NCBI RefSeq assembly: GCF_051020975.1
Contig: NC_135038.1
Location: forward strand, 2,416,001-2,480,000
Origin: Osmia lignaria lignaria
Taxonomy: Eukaryota > Arthropoda > Insecta > Hymenoptera > Megachilidae
DNA: 64,000 bases
Direction: 5' to 3'
Part shown: positions 33,646 through 47,302 of the stretch, in pieces
How positions within the stretch are numbered: the stretch's first letter is position 1
Layout of the letters: each line of letters opens with the position of its first letter
Translations under genes and position numbers: made by a program
Notes under the pieces: generated by a model
What the model was told of the DNA's origin: nothing
What the model saw: only the letters and a program-made list of their open reading frames with translations
Databases searched by the model: none

Positions 33646-34350
33646 TATAAACATAGATAAGGGCCTGACGCCCGATCCAGCCATCGCTTACAATAGCTAT
33701 TTCGATTAGCTAGCCTGTTAATAAGTGCCTAAATAATTACTCTAACAATAAGACTGATAGAATAGGGCTAGGATAAACTTAAATAAGCAAAATATAATTA
33801 TTTCAACAAAGCTTTATTAATGATATTACACATAGACTATTTATTTAGATAGTAAGGATTTAGTATATCAAGTTTAATAGTTATTATTGTATTATAGTCT
33901 TCTTTTCTTTTATGTTAGTTGTTTTTGTTGTTGCGTTATTTAGTAAATAAGTTTTCCTAATATGTAGTATGTAAGTCGCTGTATCATCTTCGCATACCAT
34001 AATTCCTTTCCTTTATCATCTCCTGCTTTCTCACTCACTGTTTCTATTTCTTCCTTCCTTTTCTTCTTCTTCCCTTTTCAATCATCTGGAACAAACAAAT
34101 TCAGTTTTTATTTAGTCTACAAAATTCTCTTTTCTGGATATTTTTGTATCATTAAGTTAGTACTAAGAAACAATTACAAACCAAAAAAAATAGCCAAAAG
34201 CTTTATGCATTAATAAGCATGTCCTAGAGAGGCTCACTTGCACGCCATTAGGATAAGTGTTTAATTATATACTCAAGTCAATCGTTTATTCTGGTTCAGT
34301 TAATAAACAAAAAGTTAATAAACAATGTTAAAAAAAAACCCCCAAAAAAC
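33646..34350. other. AT-rich stretch, no gene
   Basis: May include remnants of the copia 5' LTR, but no match to the 3' LTR was convincing. No reading frame supported. Confidence 0.4.
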
Positions 34351-34535
34351 GGTTAACTCCGCGATTAAACACATGACTCGCAATCTAAAGGTCCGCGGTT
34401 CATATCCTTGGTTCCCAACATTTTTTTTTTTTTTTTAATGATAATTTCTCTTTTTAAATAACTATTACAGCTATGCTATAATCATTGCATTTATTAATAA
34501 TTAATTACATACGCTGTAATTTTTATAGAATTTAA

Positions 34536-34689
34536 GTTATGTTTTCTATCCAGTACGTACATTAACATCCCTACTGCATTCGAAATTTGCACGCGTTTAT
34601 TTGTTGACACGCATGTACTTGTGTACTTTTGTAAATTTCGAATGCGATAAGAATGTTAATGTACATACGTACTGGATAGAAAATATAAC
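34536..34689. mobile_element. 154-bp hairpin MITE, TTAA-flanked
   Basis: Near-perfect inverted arms (GTTATGTTTTCTATCCAGTA... with its inverse) around a short centre, flanked by TTAA at 34532-34535 and 34690-34693. Target choice is that of piggyBac or Kolobok types. It shares its right TTAA with the next element. Confidence 0.8.
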
Positions 34690-35223
34690 TTAAGGGCCAT
34701 TCCACGCAAAGTGATCACACTTTTTCCCGCATGGTCTTGGATTTTTGTTAAATTTTGCAGGCTTGTAGAACCCAATGTACGAACAAAAAATCGATGCTCC
34801 GTTCCTCGATATTGTTTAAACTTTCCGAGTTATAAGGACTGAAAATTTAGGGTCACTTTTTTTTCAAAAAATCATAACTCGGAACGTATTATAGATATCG
34901 ACATGCATGAACCGGCATTTTATAGGTAAAACTTCAAAGTTTAATAAAAAAAATTACTACATGTGTCAACGCAATCTCAAATTGTTGTAAATAATGTTCA
35001 TAATTTTCAAACTTGAAAATAACCCCAGGGGGAGGACGAATCGGTCTGAAATTTTTTCTGTAGAATCTATAAAGAGTTTTCTAAATACCCTGAAAATTTC
35101 ATGATGGAACACGCAGAATTACCGGAGTTATAATATTTTATTGCTGCGTATGACCTGCCGGCGGACCATCGCGCGCCATCCGGTCCCCATGCGCCACTGC
35201 ACTTGTCGGCGTTACTTTTCGGT

Positions 35224-35940
35224 CTATCCGCTTACAAATACAAATTGGAGTAAATAATTGTTTCTAATACATACTTTTTTATTAATCTGGAGAGGTGATT
35301 TTAAAGATTTTGATGTGATAAAAGATTCACCAAGAGATTTAAGGGCACTATTTAACGATGATAACGAATATTCCCGATCTATTTCTTCTACATAACTACA
35401 GGGTGATTCTTTCGCAACGCAACACAAAAGCCGTGCCGCACAATAGAACCCCTGCTGTTCCGTTTCTTGTATTCGTCTCAGCCATAAACACACACAAAGC
35501 AGTTTTGGGTCCGGCGATATGGCCCCTGGGACTCTTTATCCGTAAAAACAGCAGGGTTCCATTGTGCGGGGCGGCTTTTGTGTTGCGTTGCGAGAGAATC
35601 ACCCTGTATTTGTGTTTCACCCTGTATTTGTTCCCGAATTTGACGAATTGTTACTTATTACTTGTTCTACATTACTTGGACCAACAACTGGCTCTTGAAC
35701 TGTTGGAGAACAACCCGGCTCACTTACGTTTATGATAGGAAGATTTGGATGATTTAATCTAGATGTTCGAATTACTCGCATTCTACACATGCAGCACAAA
35801 TTTTCTCCTAATATTATATTCTGATATTTTTCACGAAACGCGATTGTAACTGAATGAAGATTTTTAGTTACATTTGAATGTCGAGGTAAACTAAATGGAT
35901 TGGAACAATATCTTCGCGGTATTTTTGCTTTCCACCAGTA
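35224..35940 (-). pseudogene. Broken reading frame of unknown function inside the TTAA element
   Basis: Reads WWKAKIPRRYCSNPFSLPR, then FREKYQNIILGENLCCMCRM with a CCMC cysteine cluster and a Ser/Asn/Val-rich stretch. It is interrupted by the 208-bp MITE (35399-35606) and then continues as SYVEEIDREYSLSSLNSAL down to 35224. Not recognised. It is probably a fragment of the protein once carried by the autonomous element; no catalytic motif seen. Confidence 0.45.
35399..35606. mobile_element. 208-bp TA-flanked MITE
   Basis: Inverted ends of about 60 bp start CAGGGTGATTCTTTCGCAAC, flanked by TA (35397-35398, 35607-35608). No coding capacity. Mariner-type by flank and CAGGGTG end. A short CACCCTGTATTTGT duplication follows on the right. 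Confidence 0.85.
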
Positions 35941-36897
35941 TACAATTACAGTTTTAAACTAAGAAAAACAAGAAACTGAAAAGTACACAACATAGTTATG
36001 CACAACACTGAACGCTTAACTGAAACCGCTTGTCCCGTTGCTGTCCTAAATAAAACTGAACGGTGTTCTGGAAAAGTGAACCGTCGAAATCGTTTTGCCA
36101 TACTTTTATTGCCTTTTAAGGGTTTGTAGGCAAAAGTACCACAAACGTGTCGACTTATTTCGTAGTTGTTAACCGATGGCTGGCTATTTAAAAAAATGTA
36201 GAGTAGCGGCGCATGGGGACCGGACGCGGACGGCGCGCGATGGTCCACCGGCAGGTCAACGCAGCAATAAAATTTTATAACTCCGGCAATTCTGCGTGTT
36301 CCATCATGAAATTTTCAGGGTATTTAGAAAACTCTTTAAAGATTCTACAGAAAAAATTTCAGACCGATTCGTGCTCCCCCTTGGGGTTATTTTCAAGTTT
36401 GAAAATTATAAACATTATTTACAACAATTTGAAGATTGCGTTGAAACATGTAGTGATTTTTTTATTAAACTTTGAAGCTTTACCTATAAAATGCCGGTTC
36501 ATGCATGTCGATATCTAAAATACTTTCCGAGTTATGATTTTTTGAAAAAAAAGTGACCCTAAATTTTCAGTCCTTATAACTTGGAAAGTTTAAACAATAT
36601 CGAGGAACGGAGCATCGATTTTTTGTTCGTACATTGGGTTCTACAAGCCTACAAAATTTAACAAAAATCCAAGACCATGCGGGAAAAAGTGTGATCACTT
36701 TGCGTGGAATGGCCCTTAAATTCTATAAAAATTGCAGCATATGTAATTAATTATTGATAAATGCAACGATTATAGCACAGCTGTAATAGTTATTCAAAAA
36801 GAGACAAATTACTATTTGAAAAAAAAAAAAAAATGTTAGGAACCAAGGATTTGAACCGGGGACGTTTCGATTGCGAGTCATGTGTTTAACCGGGAAG

Positions 36898-39480
36898 CTG
36901 TTTGTATGTGTGAGTTTGTCATACTTGTCAATGTATGGAGTAACTAACTTTAATTGTTAATATCTTTTAAACAATTAACTGTCTACCCCCAAAATGGGGT
37001 ATTTAACTCTACAAGTTGGCAAAGTTTCATTAATAAGTGAGCGTAACACTTGGGTAGTTCCCCTCGTTAATATGGAAGCAATTAATTCTTTTACTTATTT
37101 CGGCTTATTAATCATTAATAAAGTTTATTGTAGAGTTTCATAGAAACCTTTGCAATTTGAGCACTAACATTATAATTGTACTTTGAATTATTATCACAAT
37201 AATAATAAAAAAAAAGATCTTCCCATGAGCCTAGTTTTTTAATACTTTCCATCAAATCATTTATAAATATGTTGGATATTTATGTTCATCTAAAATTTTC
37301 AACTTGTATTTTGAAATATAGTTTTCTTTAACCATAATTGAGACTATCAAAATTAAAAATGTTCACTTCATTTTTACCTAAAAATATTTCTTAATTTCAG
37401 AACAAATTATCTTGATACATAAATATGAACTGTTAATTATGAATATAGGCTAAGTCCATTTTCACCTGGATAGTAAAGTTAATTGTAAACCAAAATTTTG
37501 TGTTCACTAGAAGCTAAAGCAATATAATATAAAATTCTTGTTTTATGTGTCTCATTTTCATATATTTCTTTACAAAAATTACTCACTTATTTTAACTTAC
37601 TCTATTAATATATGTATAGTTTTTTCTTGAAGTTTTTGCATGTCAAATATTTGTTTCTAAAATTTTTTATATTTATTTTGATGTGGATATTTGTTCTGAA
37701 TATTCTAACAATTGTACTTTAAAGTTTAAGTTTCTCTTTTTTACTTCTTTTTATTTTTTAATTAATATATACCATAAGCCTAGTAAATGCATTGATGTGT
37801 ATAAATTCTTCTAATTTTGTAAATAATAATATATATATTAATAATATATTTGTTTCAGTTTGTTAAACACTTTGAATGACTAAAATGATTATATTTGCAA
37901 CTATGTCTTATTGTTAGTTTTCAATTTTTGTTTGTTTAATAATATAGTGCACAATATATTTATTTTTATCAAAAAACTCTGCAATGCCTTTTTAAGATTT
38001 TCCTTAAAAATTATTATATTCAAAATTAAATAAACTGTTCGTGCAATGTTTCAAAGTCAATTATGTCTATTAATTTTTACATCTACTTCAAATATTCAAT
38101 ATTTCTTCAATAATCTTTTATATGTTTACATATTTTTGTCACTCACATTTAATATACATGTCACAGTAGATATGTTAATTTTAAAAAAGTTTACACTTAC
38201 TAGCCGAGATATATACATATTAACTTCTGATAATAAAGTATACATTTACATTAGAACAAATATGAGATATTTTTGTATTTACTTGATATTTTTCTTAAAA
38301 TTATTATGTAGTTGCATATATTGACTAGTACGAGTATAGTTATTACATTTTATGATTTCATAGTAACACACATGCACGTTACAAATGCTTAACAAATATT
38401 ATCTAACATTTTGAATTATCTTTTTCTGTTCAACTTTGCTTTGAAGATATTAATATTTTGATGACTCACTGAATACTATTACTGTTTACTCATATCAATT
38501 TTTAATAATTGTTATATAAAATCATAATAACCTGCAAACAAAATTCTATATATAAATATACAGGTAAGTCACTGCTTCCAGAGTATGTTTATATAACGTA
38601 TTATACATATTCCTACTTATCAACATAAATTGAAATCCTAAAAGACATTTATAAAGACAAATTTATATTTTTTATTATTTGCTTTGCTATATATCTATAC
38701 ACAACTATATACTTTCAAAAAATGTTTCTGACTTTTATAAACGTATACTGTACAATGTACTGTATGTATATATGTATGTACAAAATATTTCAAAAACATA
38801 GAATAAACTAATAAAAATGTACCGTTATATGCATGTGAGGTATGTTACATACATACAAGCCAGTTATATTTAATTTTTGTAGCTGGTTCATCATTTGCAA
38901 CCTACTCCTTTGTGGATGGTGTTTCAGCAGAGATAAATCTTTTCCAATTATCTTATTTATGTAAGGTAATTGAGCACATTGTTATATGTTTGAAAATATT
39001 TAAGTACTATAAATACATTTTATTAATCATTTATAAGTAAAAATTTCGTAAGTAATATAAAAAAATTTCAACACATGTATATATTTTCATATAAATTAAT
39101 ATTTTGTAATTTTAAATACGTTCTAAATATTTTACTTTGTCTTTAGAAAATTAAAAATAAATTATTTTTATTTAGTTATTATTTACTCTTTTTTAATTTA
39201 TACGTTAAGAAACGTTAATGAAATCAACTTTTTTTCTCAATTCTATTTATAATTTTAGTCTCAATACAATAATAAGTAGCAAATGCTATATTTATAAGAG
39301 ATTTGTAAGAGAAGTTTAAAAATTACAATTTTATTTTCATATTTTCAATATTCTAAAAATATATTTTTGTATATTGCATTGAAATAAACTTTTTAATTTT
39401 TAAAAACTATAACTTTTATGAGTCTTCGTTTTTTTGTAGGTAATCATTTATATTTCCCGCGTTGGCGAATTGAAACATAC
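36898..39480. other. AT-rich intergenic spacer upstream of Usp7
   Basis: Very AT-rich. Several short frames exist but none has supporting composition or motif. Confidence 0.6.
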
Positions 39481-40355
39481 GGTTTAGTGTACCATCTGAA
39501 AAGTCATGAAAATTTCGTGACCTGTAGAAATTGCATGGAGAACAGCACAGTTCAGACAAGCGGCAGAACAGTGTGATCCGTCGCCATTTTGTTTATTTTC
39601 GCGTAAAAGAGATTTAAGAGATCACCTAAGCAGATCGTTTTATCTTTGTCCGTGAATAGATCAGCTGAATGCATTAGTAGTTACGTTAGAAAGTTGAACG
39701 GATTATACGGACAGAAAGAAATTATTTGTATAGGGGATTATTGGCAGTTTGGAGAAAGTACCTAAGATCAAAACTTTAAAAATCCAAAGTTTGGTAAGGA
39801 GTACGCAATTCTTACGATTATAAACGTGCCGGTACCGCGGTGCGGAATACGTTTCTCGGATCGGTTGAGAAAAAGTGAGGGAATAAAAAGTGAAAAGTGT
39901 AAACGAGATATAGGTGCTACAAAGAGTGAGAAACGAAAGTCGTGACGACAAGAAGAAAAACAACGTAAGAATTACGAAGGATATCATCCAAGGGTGAAAT
40001 ATATGGTCTGGGCGTCCCCCCCAAAAACAGGGGCATTTGATAGCCGCAGAAATTGGGCGCATCGCAAGCAAATATCAATCGTCATCTTGTGGTGAAACGA
40101 CGTCCCTATCAAGTCGTTTTAGTGACGGTATTTCGGTCGTAATTGGAATCGAGCAACTACTGCAACAGAATTTTCTTGAACCAAAATTTTCCCTCTTTAG
40201 TGAAAGTAATCAGTAAATTGACCAACACCAGTCGATTGTTCTTAGAAATTCTTTTGCGATTGCATCAATTAAATTAACTTGAAGTAACCTCGACGGCGGA
40301 AGCCGCCTCCGAGGTTCCCGGCACAATCAAAACGACCATCAATATCGGCATTGCA
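39481..40355 (+). promoter_or_regulatory. Usp7: Putative Usp7 promoter and 5' UTR
   Basis: GC content rises here compared with the spacer on the left. No TATA box stands out near 39480-39620, which fits a housekeeping-type promoter. The start of transcription is not determined. A GC-rich hairpin lies at 40286-40316. Whether the leader is spliced cannot be told from sequence. Confidence 0.4.
40286..40316 (+). promoter_or_regulatory. GC-rich stem-loop in the Usp7 leader
   Basis: AACCTCG pairs with CGAGGTT and GGCGG with CCGCC, separated by a 2x2 internal loop (AC/TC) and an AAG loop. It lies about 40 bases before the ATG and stands out in an AT-rich region. It could limit scanning; role is inference. 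Confidence 0.55.
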
Positions 40356-43300
40356 ATGAACCACGTTAACGATCAGGAAAACCTTAAACAGCTCAACCTG
40401 GCACCAGTTCAGGTTAATGAAGTCGAAGAAATGGATACACAAGAAGGAGGTATACTTTAATTTCATTATTGTTATTTATTATAACTCCCATATTTAAATT
40501 AATTTAAATACGTTTCACTTATCACTTTAAAGGTTATACAGAATATGTTTAATTTTATACATCAACACAGATGTTTTATTATAAATTTCAATTTATGCAC
40601 TTGTATATTTTCTTTAAAAAAATAATGTACGTCAGTTTTTATTACAATAAAACAATTTATCGTGATATACATAATATATACACACATATACATGCACACG
40701 ATTTATAGTAATACAAATATTTAATATTTGAGAAGTTCAGTCAGTTCAGTCAATTTTTATACATATACAGAAATTTGAATATATGTTTTTCATTTGATAG
40801 AGATATTCATTTGTTTTTGATGTCATAAGAACTAAAATGTGATACATCGTTTTTCATTAAGTATTTGTATAATTATATGGGTGCTTTATTTCAAGATTAT
40901 TATCAAGTACTAAGTAAATTGTATATTTTGTTATATATTATAGATAATTCTTTGTGTCAACATTTATTTATCAAAAAGTAATCACAATTATGTTACATAC
41001 ATTCATGTAGTTAAGAAAGTATGTAATAACAACTGAAATCTTTTAGAAACACCAAATGATGGTGGAGGAGATGGGAACGATACAAGTCCTATGAATGGAG
41101 AATCAGAATTAGCTTGTATTGTTCAAGATCAGGAAATGGAAGAAGGTAAAAAACAATACAGGTTATATTTGTTTTGGTTTTACAATAATTTTGCAAAATA
41201 TATTTTACTACTACTGGCGTTCTTCCTATTACAGATCTGTTCAATTATTTACTTTTAATCTATTTGTTAAAATATTCTTAATTACTATAAATGATATAAA
41301 GTTTCTTGTAATGATCTGATTTCTAAATCAGGTGTGACATCATGCTAATAAAGAATATAATTACGATATTAAACTTTATTATAATCTCAGTATAATTTTA
41401 AAACTTAAAATTTACTAATAATTGAAACAGGTTAATAATATAAAATAAAATGCAAATAAAAATCAAAAAAGTGAACTAAGGCAGTTTAAGCAGATGTTTA
41501 GTTATAAAATTATAACTGACTATAGTATAAAATTTAAAAATCATAATGAACAGAGGTATTTTAATATTACTCTTGTTTTCTAGACGAAGCAAGGTCAGAA
41601 GCTACCTTTCGCTATACAGTAGAAAACCTTTCGAAAATGAAAGAAACACAATTGTCTCCTCCATGCTATGTACGCAATTTGCCATGGAAAATAATGGTAA
41701 TGCCAAGGACAAGCCAAACTCAAGATAGAACTCCTCAAAAGTCACTTGGTTTTTTTCTGCAATGTAATGGAGAAAGTGAATCAACATGGAGTTGTTACGC
41801 AGTTGCAGATCTTCGATTACTTTCTTGCAAGGAAGGACAAGAACCATTTAACAGAAGTTAGTATATTGTTATATACTAATATTTTTACTTTCAATAAAAT
41901 TGTTTTTCATTTATATTCAATTTACAGAAATTTTCTTTAATTTTTTAGCATTATGATTATGTAACATCAGATATATTTAAATACATGACTTTATTTTAGG
42001 AATTCAGCATCTATTCTATAGTAAAGAAAACGATTGGGGTTTCAGTCATTTTATGACGTGGCAGGATGTCCTGGATCCTGATAAAGGCTACATCAAAGAT
42101 GATTCTATTACACTTGAGGTTAGTCAGATATATTTTACATATTAAAAATATTGATAACATAATTTCATACAAGAATGTAATTCCTTAATTAATACATTTA
42201 TTTTATTTCAATTTATATTTATATTAATTTATATTGGATATATAAATATCTAAGTGTTTATAAATATTTTTTAAATTCTGACAGGTTCATGTAATGGCAG
42301 ATGCTCCACATGGTGTCAGTTGGGATAGCAAAAAGCATACAGGATTTGTAGGATTAAAAAATCAAGGTGCTACATGTTACATGAATTCCTTGCTTCAAAC
42401 TTTGTATTTTACTAATCAGGTAAGTCCTAATATTATAAATTTAAATCATGCTCTAAACAGTCTTAACTAATTTGTAATAATGTTAATGGCAAGACTTTAA
42501 ATTATCTGTTAATTATAAATATTATGGTATTAATGAATTTTGAAGTTATTCAAGTTCGGTTAATCAACTGGAACGTAAATGTTTAAATACACATATATTT
42601 TTGTTTTCAGTTGCGCAAAGCAGTCTACAAAATGCCGACAGAAAGTGATGATTCTAGCAAGAGCGTTGCTTTAGCTTTACAAAGGGTTTTTCATGAATTA
42701 CAATTCTCCGATAAACCAGTTGGTACAAAAAAATTAACTAAAAGTTTTGGTTGGGAAACACTGGATTCTTTCATGCAACACGATGTACAAGAATTTTTAC
42801 GAGTGGTAAGAAACTAATTTATTGGAACTTACTAATTTTGGATTACATTAATGTATCAAAATCAATATTTGTTGATTGTTTATTAATAATTACTTTAGCT
42901 TTTAGATAAATTGGAAAGTAAAATGAAAGGAACATGTGTTGAAGGTACAGTGCCAAAATTATTTGAAGGAAAAATGGTGTCGTTTATAAAATGCAAAAAC
43001 ATCGATTACAAGTCAACTAGAGTCGAAACTTTCTATGATATACAATTAAATATAAAAGGCAAGAAAAATAGTAAGTACATGAAAATACATTTTTCTTGAT
43101 GTTATGTGGATTGAAGTAAAAGTTGCATGCTTCTTATTACATATAAAGTTCGTATATTAAATAAACACTAATTATAATTTAGTTTATGAGTCCTTTAATG
43201 ACTATGTAAGTACTGAAAGTCTGGATGGTGATAATAAATATGATGCGGGAGAACATGGATTGCAAGAGGCAGAAAAAGGTGTTATCTTTTCATCGTTTCC

Positions 43301-46300
43301 ACCAGTTTTACATTTACATTTAATGAGATTTCAATATGATCCAGTTACAGATTGTTCTGTCAAATTTAACGATAGGTAAGTGATGTTATAGTAATGTGAT
43401 TTTAATACGTTCACAGTCCAGAATTTAAATATTTTTTGGTTTATTAATTTTTATCTACCTTACTCTTACTGAAAGGATTGAACAAGTTTTATATCTTTAT
43501 TGGTTATATATTATTCGTATTTGTTAAAATACTGTCTAACACAGATAGTATATATTCAACTTCCACAGTATAAGATACAAAAAACAATTAAAGTGTAGTA
43601 TCATTGTTATAATAATTAATTTTTGATTTTAATAATTTGCACATTTATTGCTCATTCTTATTATTCAAAATGCATATTGTATAACTTTTAATTACATCTC
43701 TTCGATCTTTTTCCAAATCTTTTTGATTGCAATTTCCAGCTCATTTGTATATTTATTTTTATAAATGTTTCTTGTAAAGAAACTATAAGCGCTGAATTAT
43801 ATGTGTCAGGTGAATGAATTGTACAATCCAATTTATTTATATTATTATCCTTGTTTGAACGTATTTTTTTTTACATATTATTTTCTCGACATAAAACTAT
43901 GATATACCAAATATTTCAAGCATCTAAGGTTTTATATCAAGTAGCATGTTTTTCACGTTCCATTGACCTAGGATGAATTTACCTCGTTGATAACATTGCT
44001 TCATTTAAAAAAAAAATTGTGGTAATAATAAGAAAAACAACCAAAATTATCTAGATTAAATTACACTGTACAACACTCATCTGGACCACGAATATTCAAT
44101 TGGTATTTCTTGCAGATTTTTATGTGCTGAATATAAATCTGCAAACCATTTTTAACCATTAGCTCTAGTTTTTCAGAAATTTGATTTTGAAAAACAAAAA
44201 ATGCAAATTTTCAACTTTGAGGACGGTTTGTGATTAAACACTAACAGTTATTTGATTTTTTCAATACGAAATTATTTCATGAACTCTTCCAAATGAAATA
44301 ATATATATAAGTCGTTACATTAGAAACATGTAAATAATGACATCTGAAACATCAATGTTTGTAGATATTTTTCAATTTATTTCAAAAACTAAAGTTGTAA
44401 AAGAGAACCTAATAACACTAGACGATAGAGCAGACATTTTTTCCACGGAAACTAAAGAAGGTTATTGATCTGTTTTTGTTTTCGACATAGAAACAAAATA
44501 GTTTTGTAAAATACGTGAAACCGGCAATGGTATTAATCGACGGCGGCCCCTTCTTCTGCTGCTCAGCATGACAGAACCAATAAATGCGCACTACGCTATC
44601 ATGTGAGGTCTAAATACGTATTGAGCAATATTATTGTTTATTTGAAAATGCTATAATTTACGACATTGTTATTTTGGCCAACTTCAATCTTTCACATACA
44701 TCTTGCATATTTAATTTTAATTTTTAATGTGTTTATTTAATACATGTATGTAATTTTTTGTAAATATTAGTTACAATAACTGCTTCCATTGCTACGATAT
44801 AAGCAGATAAACTAAAATTCAGCACAGCCTAATAAATTACTCTCTTAAAAATATTTAACTTTCTAGGAGATTTTAGAACAGTATATTATAGCCATTATTT
44901 ATATTATTGAATAATTTAAACAGAAATGTGTCTAAATTAGATTTATCATAAATCATATCGGTCATGGAGTTGTGAACGTGTTAATTCACTGTAACCATTA
45001 CTTTTTATAATACTCTTCACTTCTAAAACTATAAATTTTATATTTTATAAAGGTTTGAATTTTATGAAAAAATAAGTCTTGGCAAATATTTACAAAATAA
45101 AGAATCAACAAGTGCAGATTATACATTGCATGCAGTCTTAGTTCATAGTGGAGATAATCATGGTGGACATTACGTTGTGTTTATTAACCCAGCTGGCGAT
45201 GGAAAAGTATGTGCTATTTTTATACTATTTAGTATGTTATAATATAGTTTACATGTTTGAAAAATTTTGTTTTAAATATATTTTTAAAGAAAAAACTACT
45301 ATTTTAATCTTAAAAAACTTATAATTACTCAGTTTGATTACTGAATAACATTTATTGATAAATTCACGTGTCATTGCTAATTTGTATGTACTTATTTTTC
45401 AAACAGTGGTGCAAATTCGATGATGATGTCGTATCAAGATGTACAAAACAGGAAGCCATTGAACATAACTACGGTGGCCAAGATGAGGATATGTCTATAG
45501 CTGTGAAACATTGTACAAACGCCTACATGTTGGTGTATATAAGGGACTCTGAGTTGGAAAACGTATTGCAAGACGTTAAGGAAGAGGATATACCTCAAGA
45601 GGTCAGAAACGTGCTACAAAAAGAACTTTCCCAGGAGTTGAGCGACCTTGAACGTGACAAAGACGCGACTGACTCGATTAAAGACTCACATACAGAGACT
45701 ACGACACTTCGTCCGTGCACACAAAATCCTCGAAATCCAAATCTCTATATTCATGATTTTTAAGGGAACAGGAAAGAAAGTTGTAAATTATTTGAAATTC
45801 TTTTCCCACTAAAGTTCCCATTTCTTAAATATGTTTTGGGCTGAGTAGCTCATAAAATCACCAAATTCATAAATACATTACAAAGATGAAATGAGTTTAA
45901 TGAAATAGAAACATATTGAATAGATTTAATATTTTGGATATGTGAATTAATCAGAAAAATAAGATTTATAAATTACATTTAATAAATTAATTTTTTTTTT
46001 TAGCACGTACACTCACACGCGCGCGCGCGCGCCTACACATACACGCACACGTCTGTGTGCAGATATTTGTTATAAAGTTTTCTCTTCATATTTTTTAATA
46101 ATTAGAAATTTATAGCGTTATCAGCTAAATGCTGTTATACCACCAAATGTTAATATTGCATTCATTGTGCCCATTTTTCAATACATCTATGTATTATGTC
46201 ACACATGATAGTTTTAAAGTGTTACGCGCGCATTATTTTGCTGATATATTTATCATTTATGAAAGAAACATCTCATTATGTCAACTTAAATGATTAATGT

Positions 46301-47271
46301 TTATATACAAAACATGTTTTATTCTGATATAATGAATATTTAATCGAAAATTTGTCGTAGTTATCGAAAATGTATAATTAATAGATTTTTAGTAGTTTCT
46401 ATCATATAGAAGTTTTTTTTTATCCTGATAGAAATATATTTGTTTTTGATAGAGGATTTTTTTGTATGGACGATTGAGTCGTATAAGGATAGCATTTTTG
46501 CCAGTTCATAATATTTGGGGGGAGGGGGGTAATCAAAAATTAATTGGCTGACTGAACGTTCTGCAGTTAACTAATGTACGCGTTGCACTTCAGGTACTAT
46601 GAGAAAAGGTTACAATTGGGTTGGCATAAAAATTTGATTATTATGCTATTATGATGAGCCTTAGAATCGTTTTGGAATGTTTATTGTAATAAATATTGTA
46701 TAATATTATACCTTAAACAAAATAATTGTATTGTAGTATTTTAAAGCTTTGGGTAACAAATGCACAGACATATCGCAGAATAGATGAAAAAATGTGTGAA
46801 TAATTATAAGAAGAACAGGGGCAGGAAGGTCTTTTTAATTAATAGTAAGATTATTATTGAAAATCTGGTTTGGAACATGAGTTTTGTCTCATGAAGTTGA
46901 TAAATGTTGAAAAGAAAAAAAGGGAAAAATGAACAAGTAGGCTTTATTAATGTCAGCTTCTTCCTTCACACGTCTTCTACGATGTATTTGTTATTTAATG
47001 ATCGTTTAGTGAGTGAGATGAAATGTGATTTACTCTATCAGATCAGTAATTTTAAAGAATCGATACTAAAGTAACGTTAATGATAAAATTAGGATATTAC
47101 ACCTTGTAATAAGGTCTGAATCAATTGAGTCGTTAATACATTATATTTTGTCAATGTTAATAATCAGTATGACCATCAACAGATGCTACCTATTTATTTG
47201 TTGTTATATACTAATAAACAGAAAAAGTCAATGCCACATGAACAAAATCAATACTAATATTATAAAACACC

Positions 47272-47302
<31 letters not shown>

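Larger units (their letters stand above)
34694..36715. mobile_element. 2.0-kb TTAA-flanked transposon remnant with long inverted repeats
   Basis: Inverted repeats of about 500 bp begin GGGCCATTCCACGCAAAG; TTAA flanks lie at 34690-34693 and 36716-36719. TTAA duplications are made by piggyBac and Kolobok transposases. The centre keeps a broken frame (35224-35940, -) but no recognisable transposase core, so it is non-autonomous or deleted. A 208-bp MITE is inserted in it. Confidence 0.75.
34351..36897. repeat. Outer palindrome with tRNA-like arms enclosing a nest of TTAA elements
   Basis: 34351-34531 and 36720-36897 are inverted copies. Each arm carries a tRNA-T-arm-like box (GGTTCATATCC on + at about 34397; GGTTCAAATCC on - at about 36860) next to ACACATGACTCGCAATC, followed by a T-run (Pol III terminator-like). 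With the inserts removed, the arms meet at TTAA. Too degraded to be a working tRNA gene; it may derive from a tRNA-based SINE or foldback. Confidence 0.6.

Noticed and set aside
33646..33990. Continuation of the copia 5' LTR after the foldback
   Set aside because: Only weak, gapped similarity to the 3' LTR beyond the first 66 bases; not enough to annotate.
34351..34436. Functional tRNA gene
   Set aside because: A T-arm-like box and terminator are present, but the anticodon stem does not pair well and no acceptor stem can be built.
38046..38324. 92-codon plus-strand frame upstream of Usp7
   Set aside because: Composition is that of AT-rich spacer (Ile, Tyr, Phe, Leu), with no motif and no splice or promoter context.
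43376..45052. Possible extra Usp7 exon in the 1.7-kb intron 8
   Set aside because: Exons 8 and 9 join in phase and in agreement with USP7 elsewhere; nothing in the intron has exon-like composition.
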